A DNA stretch of 64,000 nt. Source: Pyrocephalus nanus. Taxonomy: Eukaryota > Chordata > Aves > Passeriformes > Tyrannidae. Where the stretch lies: the NCBI GenBank assembly GCA_038380795.1, contig CM076261.1:36357866-36421865 (forward strand), given 5' to 3'. The notes under the pieces were generated by a model. That model saw nothing but the letters and a program-made list of their open reading frames with translations. It was not told the origin of the DNA and ran no database searches. The first letter of the stretch is position 1. Every line of letters starts with the position of its first letter. Of the stretch, positions 12,060-23,955 are shown piece by piece. A program made the position numbers and the translations under genes.

Positions 12060-14944
12060 AATAGTTCTTCTGCATCCCATCCAGTTTAGCACATAAGGTT
12101 TTTTGGTTTAGTTTGATTTGGTTTCATTTTATTTTTACCTTTAAGAGGAAAAAAAAATGCCAGTCTTAAAGTGTGGTTAAGCAGTATCTTATATTTTGTT
12201 ATTCCATATGTCTTTTAGGCTGGGGGTGCGTCATGCTTAATGACACTTAATTCCTTTTCATCTGTGTTTTTGTTTATGGAATATAATTAATAGTGTCTTC
12301 AGAACTCTGCAATTAGTCAGAAAAGCAGTAAAGAGCCTCTTGAAAAAATGGTCCTTAGCCTTTCACTTTCATGAGCACCAAAATTCAATCAGAAACTATT
12401 TTTAAAGTGAGTAAAAGCTACAGTGGCAAATCTATTAAAATGTGTTCAATCATTAACTTCTTTGATTTAACATCTGTCTAAAACATAACATCAAAAATTG
12501 AATAATTTATCATGTAATTGCATAAAAGCTCAAGTAATGTAAGGCATTAATTAAAAATTTATGTGAAATTCAGAAGAAGAAAGTTGAGGAGGAACTATTT
12601 GATTACCCACACAGTATGGTGACTATAGTTGCTTTGAAACAGTAATCTAATATATTACAAATCACATATGCTTAGCGGTGAACAACTCTGTAAATTCTTA
12701 GGTTTATCCGATGATTTTCAGAAAATGCACTAGCTATACATTAGCTCAGATTCCATAGCTAGTCATATAGATATGCCAGTTCTTCTTTCACTTTTCTAAC
12801 ATTAGCCTTATTGTATGTACAAACTGTTGAGTAAACATAAGACAATAAGGCTTTCAGAACTTTCTGAACCTTGTTTCATAAATGTGCAGATTTGAGGAGC
12901 GGGTTTCATGTTTGCTTTTCAGGCTCATATTCAATCAATCAGAGATAGAAGAATATCATAGCCATAAAATCAACTCTTACATTAGATACATTATGGGGAG
13001 AAACAATAAATAGTTGTTATAAAGACCATAATATCTCTCTAAATTATCAGTTAACTCCTACAGCTTATGCAAACTAAAGACCTTTTAAGTTCAGGTTTCT
13101 TCTTTCACAGTATTTCAAAGTATTAAGTTATTTAAAACGCACATTTGTGGCAAACTGCTTTTAGAATTAGAAAAATTGGCTCAGAAAGCAGAGTATCCAG
13201 ATGGATGCAAACATAAGCACAGATTTTAATTTAAACAGGTTTGTCTGTCGTCAAAAAAATGGGCCTGCTTTAAAAAGTTCTCCCTTTAACGCTCCCACCA
13301 AAGCCTTCTTCTCATGAATCATTCACTAAGATCTACCTATGTAAATGAGGACTTATAAAACTAGTCCCTACGTTTTTTTAAATGCTAAATACAGTTCAAC
13401 ACAGTTTGGAGTACTTTCTGAAAGATTATTATCTTCCTACTTACAGAGAGAATAGTTATTATTTTGACTAAAGTTGATAGTTTTCCTAAAGTCCAGATTT
13501 ACCTAATAAAATAATAGATTGAAGATTATTTTTTCTCTTATCTCTTCCCCTTTTTATTTTTTTACCATTCTTTCTTCTTTTCTGCTGGCTGATCTTTGAG
13601 TTTTACCTGCCTGTTGAGAGGATGGGATATATTTCATCTACTTTAAGACTTTGTTATTGTCAATCCATCCTCTCATTAGTGTTTTCAATGTTCTCAATCT
13701 GACACTGATAGAGAGAAAAAAATCAGAATTATCACAAACAAAAAGCAAAATAAAAGATGCATTTAAGAAAAACAATATGGAATTGTCATGACAGTAACAA
13801 GGAGTATTAATGACACTTAAACTTGGCTAACTCACAAAAGAGTTGAAAAGATCAATTGCAAACTGTTTGGAAAATACACCCCAAAATATGTTCATTTGTT
13901 ACAAAAAAATATTTTAAAAACCAGAGAGTGCCTGGACTGTAGACAAAGATCACAACTTAGAAAACACCTGGATAAAATTTTCAAAAAGCAGAGAGGTGTT
14001 TCTTAGTAGCAAGACTAATAGAACCTATTATTTTCCTCCAAGTAGAACGTTTGAAAGATTAAAACCTTGCATTACAAGCAGAAAGTACTTAAAATATCCA
14101 GAAATCTACTTAGCCAGCTTTTCTGTTATGTTCTGCTCTTTAGGTTTGTTTCCCTTTACCTTTCAAAATATACTTTTTTTTTTTTTTTGTAAAAAACCAG
14201 ATGTGATGCTACTGTGTGTCATATGAACTACAACTATAGAGGCTTAGAGTGTCATCTTAATTACTAAGATTTCTGGGCAATGACTCATCTGAAAGGAGCA
14301 TGAAGTTATTTCAGTTTTAATTCATTGTATAAGCTCACAAAGAGAAAAAATGAAATGGAAAAAACATACCTTTTTTGAGTAGGATGTAAACAAGAAACTG
14401 AGTTAATTAAAGGGCTGTAATATATATATATCTGTGTGGCTGTGCTCTCAAGTGCACAACCACAGTCCAGTACATGTACACAAACATATTCATAACTAGG
14501 CTAAAATATATGTATTGAAGTAACATTTCTATTTTTAGGGAAAATACTAAAAATCCCCAAAGAGATTCCCAGTAAAGCAGATCTGGTGTGTGTGTGTGGC
14601 GGGGGGTGTTGTGAGGAGAGAGAGAAAGTGAAAGATGGCAAAGAAATTTTTTGTTTCTTTTTCTTAGTGATTGTGCCTACATAGTATGAGTACAAGCAAC
14701 CAAAAGGATAGATTTTGGTTTTTTTGGTGACAATGCCAGTTAAACATACATGAAATTATAGCTCCAGTCAGTGATGATTTTAAAACGACATTTTTTTTAT
14801 TCTGAAGAGATTGTTTGAATTAGAAGATTTACTTGGTATTCTGAAATAAGAATATCTTGATGACCCTGTTCTACTTCCTAGATTGAAATATTAATTTGCA
14901 AAAAGATTAGCTACTATTGCTCCACTTCTCAGATGAATATGGAT
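12060..14944. other. AT-rich unique DNA, no gene recognised
   Basis: No exon, RNA gene or transposon is recognised. The stretch holds T-rich and A-rich runs (for example T16 near 14171-14187) and a short TGTGTG run near 14587. Open frames are at most 76 codons. Confidence 0.55.
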
Positions 14945-15625
14945 GTTTGTACAGACTGGGGAATGACATGCTGGAAAGCAGTGCTGCAGAAAGGGAGCTG
15001 GGGGTCCTGGTTGATGTCAAGTTGAATATGAGTCAGCAGTACCCTGGCTGCCAGGAGGGACAGCCATGTCCTGGGGGCATCATGCAAAGCATCACCAGCC
15101 AGTCAAGGAAGGGCATTGTCCTGCTCTGCTCTGCACTGGTGTGGCCTCACCTTGAATATTGTGTTCAGTTTTGGGCAAGACAATGTAAGAAAGATATTAA
15201 GTTATTGGAGAGCATCCAAAGAAGGACAATGAACATGATGAAGGGTCTTGAGGGGAAGCCATATGAGGAGTGTCTGAGGTCACTTGGTCTGTTCAGAGTG
15301 GAGAAGAGAAGACCTCATTGCAGTCTACAACTTCCTCACAAGGGGAAGCAGAGAAGCAGGCACTGATCTCTTCTCTGTGGTGACCAGTGACAGGACCCAA
15401 GGAAAACAGCTAGAAGCTGTGTCAGGGAAGGTTTAGGTTAGATATTAGAAAGAGGCTTTTCATCCAGAGGGTGGTTGGGCACTTCCTGGCTCCCCAGGGA
15501 AGTGGTCACAGCACCAAGCCTGACAGAGTTCAAGAAGTGTTTGGACAATACTCTCAGGCACATGGTGTGACTTTTGGGGATAATCCTGTGCACGTCTAAG
15601 AATTGGATTTGATGATCCTTGTGAA
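14945..15625 (+). mobile_element. CR1 LINE fragment with ORF2 C-terminus remnant, plus strand
   Basis: The open frame 14917-15366 contains the C-terminal segment of the CR1 ORF2 protein (endonuclease/reverse transcriptase): LGVLVDVKLNMSQQ, then LCSALVWPHLEYCVQFWA, KDIKLLESIQRR and YEECLRSLGLF. These blocks follow the reverse-transcriptase core in CR1. The frame breaks near 15300-15366, after GLFRVEKRR, where CR1 would normally continue for about 80 more residues; the nucleotide homology continues to 15625 (GTTCAAGAAGTGTTTGGACA near 15529). The copy is truncated at both ends: the usual tail with ATTCTATGA units is missing, and homology stops at GATGATCCTTGTG. Loss of the 3' end is unusual for CR1 and implies a later deletion. 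It is a dead copy. Confidence 0.93.
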
Positions 15626-17889
15626 AAGTTTTTCTCTTTCTTTAACAAAAAGAAGTAAATATTTGAATGAAAACATTTAATTTGTTTCAATAATGAAGTT
15701 GAAAGAATTTTTTTTTTTTTCTCAGAAACCTTTGTCCTGGAAACAGCTTATCCCTCTGTTACCTATTTTACAAAAATGTTTTATAAGAACCTTAATCCTC
15801 CCCCTTTAATCCTCTTTCTTTCCTTTATTTACAATTTCGTTTTCTACAAATATACCAGCAACTATTGTAAAGATAACAAGCCTCTTAAGAACTTTTGACT
15901 GAAGCATACATAACATGGCTTTGGACATTTCAGATCACTCGTTGTTGCTTAGCAGCTTGATAGAAAGGTATGCAGATCTCTCTGTCACAATCTTTTGCTT
16001 CAGTGTTTATATCTTCCAGCATTAAAGGCCAGTAATTCAAATGGGCCACTTAACACCTCTTAACTCACACCATATTTTCCTTCCTAGGCTCTGAGATCTT
16101 CCCTGAAGTTTCCCTCTATCCCATTATGTGATTTTCTTATTAGAAAAAATTCAAATTTTACATTTAGTTTACATCAGTGCAGGGGTGTGCATTGGCTTTA
16201 ACGTGGGTCAAGGTAGAGAGACGACTTACTAATAACCATCATAGACAAACAGACATGACTTTGGGGAAAAGTATTTTAATTCCCTACCAATCAAAATAGA
16301 TTTTGATAGTGAGAAACAAATACAAATTAAAATAACACCACTCCTCCATCCCTCCTCTGTTCAGCTTCAACTCCTTCATTCTCAACTCCTCTACCTTCTC
16401 TACTAAGGGGCAAAAACTAAACAAAAATAAACAGTGAATACTTGGGTTTTTAAAAATATTTTTTTCACGGTGAAATACTGTCTTAATGTGAGCAAAGTAA
16501 GTCTTCTGGTGTATTTAAAGTCAATCAGTGCTGGTGCTTGTGTCATGGTAAGGATCACTCCTGAGCTTACCCCTACTCGGAGATAAACCTGTTTTGTTCT
16601 TTACCCATTTGAGAATCTCAAAATACCAAGGGAATTCTGACTTGTGGAGAATGGCTTTTTCAAAAGAACAGAAATTGCAAACAGCAACTTTTCAAAACTG
16701 GGGAAGGAATCCTCAGAATGAGACACGATATAAGTAGAAATGCACTAAGCCACCTTTTTCTCACATTGCATCTTTTCAGAATGAGTGCTTTTATTCAAAG
16801 GTTCATTCAGCAGTTGCATGAACCTTAGTTCCAGCAAAAACTTCCAGCAAAAGTTCCAGCAAACTTTTAATCCTCAGGTGTGCTCAGGCAGCTCAGAGAG
16901 TACTTTCTTCTGTTCCTATTAGATTTTGATGAGTATGGTTCTATTTTTATTAGTGAAAAATTTGGGCAAAAAATGGAACATTTGTCATTGTCACTATGTA
17001 GTTTTATAAAAACTAAAAATGAGGGGAAAAAAAGTCAAGCGAAAGAATGGTGTATTTTTCAAACCTTTTTGGATATTTTCTAAATATTGCATTCTAGAAG
17101 GAAATATATTCAAAATATGCCTTTGTGAGAAGTTCCAAGTGTCTTCAGTGTCTGTACAAATCTGAAAAAGTCAACTTTTAAAATATCAAAAATAGAATCA
17201 TCATCTGGTTGTTGCTTTCATCTTAACTGTTGAACTCTCTGCTGTTCCCTTATTATGGAAGCACAATAGTTTCTTTGGTACTTGACCTCCCAGCTGCCAT
17301 TTCCCTTCTTTTCTCCTTCCCCTTTCTCTGCTCTTGCACTTTATCTCAGTCGATTAAGACCTCCCCCTTAATTTCTCCATTTCCTCTGGCATTGAAAATA
17401 ACCATGGAAGCTCACTGTGTCACTCTCTTTCTTATTGTGTCAGTCTCTTTCTTACTGCTTCTGCTCTCTCCTCATTTCTTTTCTATGCAGTTACTATAGT
17501 CTTTACTGATTTTTTTTTTCATTCATTGCTATATAGGTGTGAGTCCATTTCATTGCACCTCATTAGACTTCCAAAAGGTCCATATAAAACATTGGAGTGG
17601 ATATACATATCTGATTTTGGTAATTCTAATGAGTCTGTCACTATGGTATTTGAATACCAATTGGTGAACAATATTACACTAAGTAATAGATATTCTTCCC
17701 TTATAATGATTCACAAAATATTAACAAATCTCCACTTTTTTCACATGAAAGACTGATATCCTAGCTTTAAATTCCCCATAAATCATGCTCTATATTTGAA
17801 AAAAAAGAGAGTAAACTGCCAAAGAGCTTTTCAAGAAATAAAGTAAAAGATTGAGAGTTTCACATTAATGAAGATTCACTTTTCTCTCT

Positions 17890-17892
<3 letters not shown>
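15626..17892. other. AT-rich unique DNA, no gene recognised
   Basis: Nothing recognisable is seen apart from short T-rich and A-rich runs. Open frames of 67-89 codons (for example 17230-17499) are rich in Leu/Phe/Ser, as expected of T-rich DNA, and carry no motif. Confidence 0.55.
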
Positions 17893-17933
<41 letters not shown>

Positions 17934-17966
17934 AGGAGGAGGAGGAGGAGGAGGAGGAGGAGGGGT
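17893..17966. repeat. T40 homopolymer joined to (GGA)n tract
   Basis: A run of 40 T residues (17893-17932) is directly followed by about ten GAG/GGA units and a GGGGTGGGAGGG end. A short CTCTCTCTC run precedes the T tract. Read on the minus strand, it is a (CTC)n tract followed by A40. No recognisable transposon body lies on either side. Confidence 0.95.
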
Positions 17967-20900
17967 GGGAGGGAAGATATTAAATTAGAAACCACTATAG
18001 CTTTCCATCGGAAAAAAAGACAGGAAAATTGTTGCAATTAAAATCTCATGGATTTCTGTTAATAAACTCATCTCTTTTGTCTGTTCCAATGTGATGTCAA
18101 ATCCTAAGAACTATAAAGCAATTAGGAAGGCAATATGACTGACATCAGCATAAAATGGTTAATACCTTGAGAAATAACGTGTTTGCATGGGAGTTGAAAG
18201 ACTGAAGTTTTTTGAAACAGAGTTGAAACAAAGAATGTTAAAAATGCTCCTAAATTATTCCAGTTCAATGATATGAGATGTTTTAAATATATAAACAGGT
18301 AGAACAACCAATTTAGATACAGAATAAATAACGACCATAAATCAGCTCCTAATGTGTAGAAGAAAGTGTCCAATAGGAGCTAATCCACACTTAATAATAA
18401 AAAACAATTAATTAAAAGTATATGTCAGTGGATTTAGAAGTCTAATTATCTAGTTACATAATTTGATGAAATATCAAGGTAATTTAGTAGGTGTTTGTCT
18501 CATTTTCCATGATTAATTATGAGTGTAAAAATATTATTAAATGCTAATTTACTTTATCTCATCGAAATGTAGGTTATGTCTCCCATATATCTGTACTTAT
18601 GTTATAGTTCATTCACTTGGTTTATAATGTGAATAACTTATTCAATCCACCAGTATTTGAAAAATGAATCAAATGGTGATTAAAGTGTTTGATATGCTAA
18701 TTAGAGCAGTGAGTATGCCCTCTGTATTACACATACTTCTACACAACTGAATGACACAGTCAGTTCCTTTAATTTCTGTCAAAAAAGGGTCATTCATGAT
18801 AGAAAATGTACAGTTGTAAATATTTACAAGACTGAAACCTATATATGAAAATCAAGTAAAATTTACATTTTAACAGGAAAGACATAAATGCAGAGAAGAA
18901 ATCTGCTAGCAAGTAATAGACTAAAAAGTTCTATTTACATTCACTCTTTCTTAAAGTGTTGGGCTCAACCTCCAAAATAAGATAATTTTTCTCTGTTCAG
19001 GCCTAGGTTGTCAAAAGCAATATTCATACTTGAAAATATCTTAGAAATATGTTTTAAAAATACTTAGGAAAAAAATCTGGAACATTTTTTTTTATGACCC
19101 AGTTACCAGCTATCATATAGGTAGAAGAAATATGTAATGATGCAACTCCAGAAAAGGAAGAGTTTAGATAATAGGAAATTAAAAAAAAAATAGACTTTAG
19201 GTTTAGGACACCTTAAAAAAACCACAACAAACAACCAAAAAGCAAACCCACCAAGGAAAACCACACTCTACTTCCTTGCTAAAATAACGTTTTCTCCTTC
19301 TTTAAATCTGTCACAAAAGCCATACTTTCACAACATTGCCTATGAATATTTTATATGAATATATCTCAGCCTACTGGTGATTTGCAATAGTTATGCTAAA
19401 AGTATTCAAACACCTTTCTATTCTAAAGTTCACATATGTTTAAAGAATTTTGGTTGTGTATTTGTACTTTGAGGATGAAGACATTTAGAATATATTCCTC
19501 ATTGATTCTTCAAAGGGGCTTTTGCCTCACAGTCTTTTCTTTTTCTCAACCACTTCATTCATACTGTTCACATTTTATCTGTTTTGAATAGATTACACAG
19601 AAGTTTCTATTTGCAAAATTAAAAATTATATGAGAAAAGTAATGTCTTTAGTAAACCTCCTCAATACGGAAATGCACGATTTCTAGAGTGTAATGTGAAA
19701 GAAAACAAATGAGGACTGTAAGCATAAATCCACTAAACATTTGGGGAAAACAAACTGGGTTTGGGTGTCTTCTTCACCTAGGTATGACACTCAATCTCTT
19801 CTCACTTCGATGACTTTCCTGGCTAATTGAGTTTGTTAAGCTTAGTTGTTTAGAATTTTTGTCTGTTTGGTTTTGTCTGTTTATTTGCTTTGGGTTTTGT
19901 TTAGGGTTTATTTTAGTATGTTTGGGGGTTTAATGTTTTTGTTTATTTGTTCTGTTTGTTTTTGGGTTTGGGTTGGGTTATTTTTCGTTCATTTTTTGAC
20001 AGTCCAGCTCTAGAGAATCAGGAGTCCTACCTTTGAATTGTCTTCAGATCCACCCAGGAACTGTCAGTTGACTTCCACTGAATCCACAATAGCAAGATTT
20101 CTCTGTTCCCTGTAAAGAAAGAGAATTCCACTGGTAAGGCACTAGCTGATGTGGGATACTAGTGATCATAAGAATCAGAGAAAACTTACTGTGAAGCAAA
20201 TCTAGGTTAGTTTCAGTACTACTTTAATCTAGATTTCTAGAGTTTTTGTTGAATATGAAGATAGCTCAATTTTAAGGTAATATCTACTTTGTTACTTAAA
20301 AAAATTACCTGGGATGAGAATTTCATGTGATGTTACTGGCCTGTGGAAAGACACTAAGACCTATGAATCTGTGACAGACTTTTATCCTCTGTCCCTCTGT
20401 TAGAACAAGTTGTAACTCATCATTATAAGTAAGGTAACTCGTCACTGAGCTGTCACCTGCAGCAATAGTTAAATCATTGGGAAATCATTCCTTTCTGGTA
20501 GACAATTGAACAAATTACAGTAGGAGGAACACAGAAGGATACATGTATTTCTGTGAATAGTTTAGTACTTGAACAGTATTAGTAGGTGTTAAAGTTGTCA
20601 GACCAGTTCCCAGCACCAAATTACCAGAATGAAACTCAAGTTATAGTAAACTATAGAAACAATTAATTCTAATAAAAGCTTTGATAGTATCCAGATGAAA
20701 TTGCTTGAAGTGACAAATATGGGAAAGCAAAGGAACTGTAACTTTTTTATTTTTAAGACGATGACTGATAATTTATATTATTTAAGACTGAAAGTTTGTG
20801 TTCATTTGGTTCCTAGATTGTTTCATTCTCTTCTAGTTGGTTTACAAAGCTAAAAATTAAAATCCTTATCTAGCTAAAATATGCCTTGATGACCAGAAAG

Positions 20901-21553
20901 CTCATGAAATAGTACAAGAAAAGTTAGAAGATTTTTGAAGTATATTGATGATAGAGGCTTGTTTGTTATCTTTTTTTTTTTACTTCTTAAACCTGACATG
21001 TGACAGAAATGGGTTGCTTAGCAGGCTTAAAACTTCTTGGCTGTAAATGCTTACATATGCCACATAATTAATGTTTTGATGAAACTGACTCTTAAAAAAA
21101 ATTGAATAATCTCTTCCTTCTTCAACAAGGGGTATGTATTTCTTCAGATACCTACTAAGGATGATATTACATAATATTAAAACCAGCTGCTGAGTTTAAT
21201 CTCACTGATTTCTATATTATCACTAATGCTCCCTTAAAGAATACAACTGAGTATAATGCAAGATTAAACTACAAATTACTGTCTTTTCTTTCATTACAGG
21301 TGAACCATGTTAGAAGGGGATGGAGCAAGGTAGCATGTGTGAATAGGTCTTAAATTTCAGGCAGTCAATACAGTATTGCTAGTTTTCTTTATTTTAGAAA
21401 TTAAAATTATTTGAAAGATTACATAATTCTTGGGATACTTTCATGTTTTTATGTTTTTAAATAGTTAAATCAATGCAGTAATACAAATGGCTTGTCCATA
21501 CACAAAACTGTACCCTCAGGTTTCAAAAAATATTAGCTAATCAGGGCTTTATC
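17967..21553. other. AT-rich unique DNA, no gene recognised
   Basis: No exon or transposon is recognised. The stretch contains an A/C-rich run at 19214-19262 and the long T/G-rich tract at 19853-19997. Confidence 0.55.
19853..19997. repeat. T/G-rich low-complexity tract with TTTAGGG/GGGTTT units
   Basis: The plus strand is almost pure T and G over about 145 bp, with TTTG, GGGTTTTG, TTTAGGGTTTA and GGGTTTGGGTTGGGTTA segments. It is the same kind of strand-asymmetric tract as 7697-7921 (in the opposite sense), 43700-43785 and 54965-55035. The telomere-like units are few and irregular, so I do not call it interstitial telomere. Confidence 0.8.
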
Positions 21554-22204
21554 TTTTTTTTTTTTTTTCCAAGTGAATTTTTAATGAAGCAGCATTCTAC
21601 ACTCTTTAATTTAAGTTAATTTAATTTACAGACAACTAACACACAAGAATTAAAAAAAACCCAATACGTGGTCTCTCCCCTACCCTCAACCCTCTTTGCA
21701 GGCTCAACTACACTCCAAATCTGATACCACTTCCACCTTGAGTGAGCAGTAGCAAGAGGATGGATAACGGAGCGGGGCGCGGGTTGCGGACAGTCCGCAA
21801 CAGCTCTGCTCTGCCACTCTTCTCTCCTCCCATTTTTCATTGTTCCAACCGGAGGCCTTCCCAGGGGCCGCAGGGAAACATCCGACTCCCCGGAGTCTCT
21901 CCCAAGCCCCAGGGCCATCCCTGCCGGGGTCTCTCCTCCCCTCCTGCCCTCCTCCGGCTCTGCCCTCGGGGCTCGCAGAGCTGTTTCTCACTCGGTTCCC
22001 CTCCCTCAGCCCTGGCTGCCGGGCAGCTTTTTGCCCTCCCTTGCCCAGGCTTTCCTCGGGGCTCTCGCCCGTCCTCCCGCCCGTGGCTGAGGGGCTCAGC
22101 CGTGCCCTGCGCTGGGGCCGCTGGAGCCGCTGGGACCAGCGATGCCCGGGTGGGGCAGCCATCACTGGGGCACCTGTGCCCAGGTAGTGCCTAGACACAG
22201 TCAT
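21554..22204 (-). pseudogene. CpG-rich block ending in poly(A): candidate retrocopy
   Basis: Read on the minus strand, a GC-rich 5' half (22190 down to about 21740) grades into an AT-rich 3' part. It then shows ATTAAA at 21585-21580 and, about 12 bases later, 15 A residues (T15 on the plus strand at 21554-21568). A poly(A) signal followed at the correct spacing by a genome-encoded A run is the mark of a reverse-transcribed mRNA, not of a gene's normal end. The minus-strand frame 21704-22204 (166 codons) is open but rich in Arg/Gly/Pro/Ala and has no domain I recognise; its openness follows from the GC content. I find no target-site duplication: the TCAGGGCTTTATC left of the tail is not repeated near 22200. 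So the 5' limit is only where the GC-rich sequence stops. Alternative: an orphan CpG-island promoter next to an unrelated T run. Confidence 0.4.
21740..22190. promoter_or_regulatory. CpG-island-like block
   Basis: This is the only clearly GC-rich, CpG-rich stretch in an AT-rich window. I count about 27 CpG dinucleotides between 21768 and 22150, while the flanks have almost none. It contains GGGGCGCGGG, runs of CCTCC and GGGCC, and a perfect hairpin (21783-21790 with 21794-21801). It could be an unmethylated promoter, or the 5' part of a retrocopied transcript whose tail lies at 21554. I see no TATA box and no adjoining exon. Confidence 0.6.
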
Positions 22205-23322
22205 TACTGTTTAACCTTGTTTGATTTTAGGATGGCTGCAGACCCACAAAAAGGAATAAAGTAAATATTTATAGACTTGTCAGAATAGCTACAACGTCCC
22301 AGGAGATATTCTACACTATACTAAATTTTTAAACAACAATACATAAATGAGAATAAAAATACAGGATAAAAAAAGAAAAATCCCAATTCCTTCCTTTGCC
22401 AGGACAGTTTCCCCACTGGACTCATGTATTTGAGTTTAAAAGGCTTTTGTCATTTTCCTGTTAAAGTGGCACCATATACAATTAAGAAAACACAGAAAAT
22501 ATGATTTTGTTAAACTGCAGTTCTCAATTTCCATGAGAATTGCAAACGTTAATTAAATTATTAAAAAAATGAAATTATTATGAAAGAAATAAAACATAAA
22601 ACAAAATAAGTGATAAAATATGAGTTATGCTGACAATTATTGGCAACAATTTAGTTTAATAATGTGCCAACAGCCAAATCTTGCAGCCCCACTTTGCTTC
22701 TCAGCTATAGGAGACCTAAGCCAATGCAAAGATTGAGGTGAGCTAGCTTTTCCCCATTCCCAGATGCTATGTGAAAGATCTCTAAGCAATAGACAACCAT
22801 AAAAGGGGGTTTTATCTGTAAGTCTGGGAAACACTGATGTATAAGAAATCCCAGCTAACTGAAAAACTCAAATAATACTATCTTGTTCCTTATGAGAAAT
22901 GAAGAGCCTGGGAATAGATGGTGGTACCTGGGGTCTCCCCTTAGCCTGGTTTCAGTCAGTTCGTTAATGTCTCAGTAGTGAAAAACAGACAGACTGTGCT
23001 GGAAACACCAGTGTGGGAAGTGCTGTGCATATGGTGGAGGACTGTATGGGAATTCGTAGCAGATTTCTTCATTTTCTTCATGATGAAAGGTGTAAAAAAT
23101 ACTGAACTAAAGTACTTAATTGCATAAATGCATGATAAAATCTAAGAAGCATACCAGAAAATTTGGGGGTTAAACTGGATTGCAAACTGAATATAGGACA
23201 ATAATGATGAATTAAAAAAAAAATTAAAAATCAGTAAGTATCAACGTATAAATTATGTGTGAGAAACCAGGGTATTTATTCTAGTCTACTGATCAAGGAG
23301 TTGTAAAATTTTACTTGAGGTT
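22205..23322. other. AT-rich unique DNA, no gene recognised
   Basis: No exon or transposon is recognised between the CpG-rich block and the solo LTR. The stretch holds A-rich runs and a slightly GC-richer patch near 22890-23060 that I cannot classify. Confidence 0.5.
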
Positions 23323-23327
23323 CTTTA
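23323..23327. repeat. Left target-site duplication CTTTA
   Basis: It is identical to 23951-23955 and directly abuts the TG of the solo LTR. Confidence 0.8.
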
Positions 23328-23950
23328 TGTAGTTGAAGATCCAGGCTTTCACAAAGTTAAATGTACGGAAATTACGTAAATGACATTTGCAGCATATGCC
23401 TTAAACAAGCGCTTCTTGTTGCAGAAAACTTCAGAGGTGCCCATGCACAGACTGCAAGAGGAAACAAAGTTTCAGTGCCACCCTTGAGGAGGCAGGACCA
23501 AACCTTATACTTTTCACAGAAACTTTCCATTGCAGTGTGTTATACAACAAGTGCAAAACCGCACAAGTGTAAAGGAGTGGGGTCCCAAATAGGACACTTG
23601 CTTTTGGGGGTACTTGCTTCGTACAACTCCCCGAGTAGATCCCCGACTGAATTAAGATCCAAGCATGTGCAATGATGAGACAATGCTCACTCTCACCTCC
23701 CATGCTATTGAGGAACCATAAACCACTCCTCCCCTACCCTCCAATGCTAATGAGGGACGGTATAAAATTGAGTCAGGAAGTGAACTGAGCAAGACTCCAC
23801 CATCACAAAGAAGCCAGGGCACTGAAGGACCAACGGGACAATGTGGGTTCCATGGTGGAGACTATCTTCTGCTCTCTCTCTCTCCATTTCTTACACTAAC
23901 TATTACAAATAAAGTCTGTATTTTTGAACAAACATTTGGTCTTATTTACA
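23328..23950 (+). mobile_element. Solo LTR, 623 bp, with perfect 5-bp target duplication
   Basis: The block begins TGTAGTTGAAG and ends CTTATTTACA, giving the inverted termini TGTA...TACA. It is flanked by a perfect 5-bp direct repeat CTTTA (23323-23327 and 23951-23955). Inside lie TATAAAA at 23761-23767 and AATAAA at 23908-23913, in the right order and spacing for a U3-R-U5 layout (U3 about 460 bp, R about 120 bp). The sequence outside both ends looks unrelated to retroviral gag or pol, so only the LTR remains. It was left by recombination between the two LTRs of a former provirus. A 5-bp duplication fits ERVL-type (class III) or some class II families. I cannot name the family. It is non-coding; the short open frames inside it (for example 23361-23675) are incidental. 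Confidence 0.82.
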
Positions 23951-23955
23951 CTTTA
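23951..23955. repeat. Right target-site duplication CTTTA
   Basis: It is identical to 23323-23327 and directly abuts the terminal CA of the solo LTR. Confidence 0.8.

Noticed and set aside
19853..19997. Interstitial telomere repeat
   Set aside because: TTTAGGG and GGGTTT words occur, but true TTAGGG arrays do not. The tract is generic T/G-rich low complexity.
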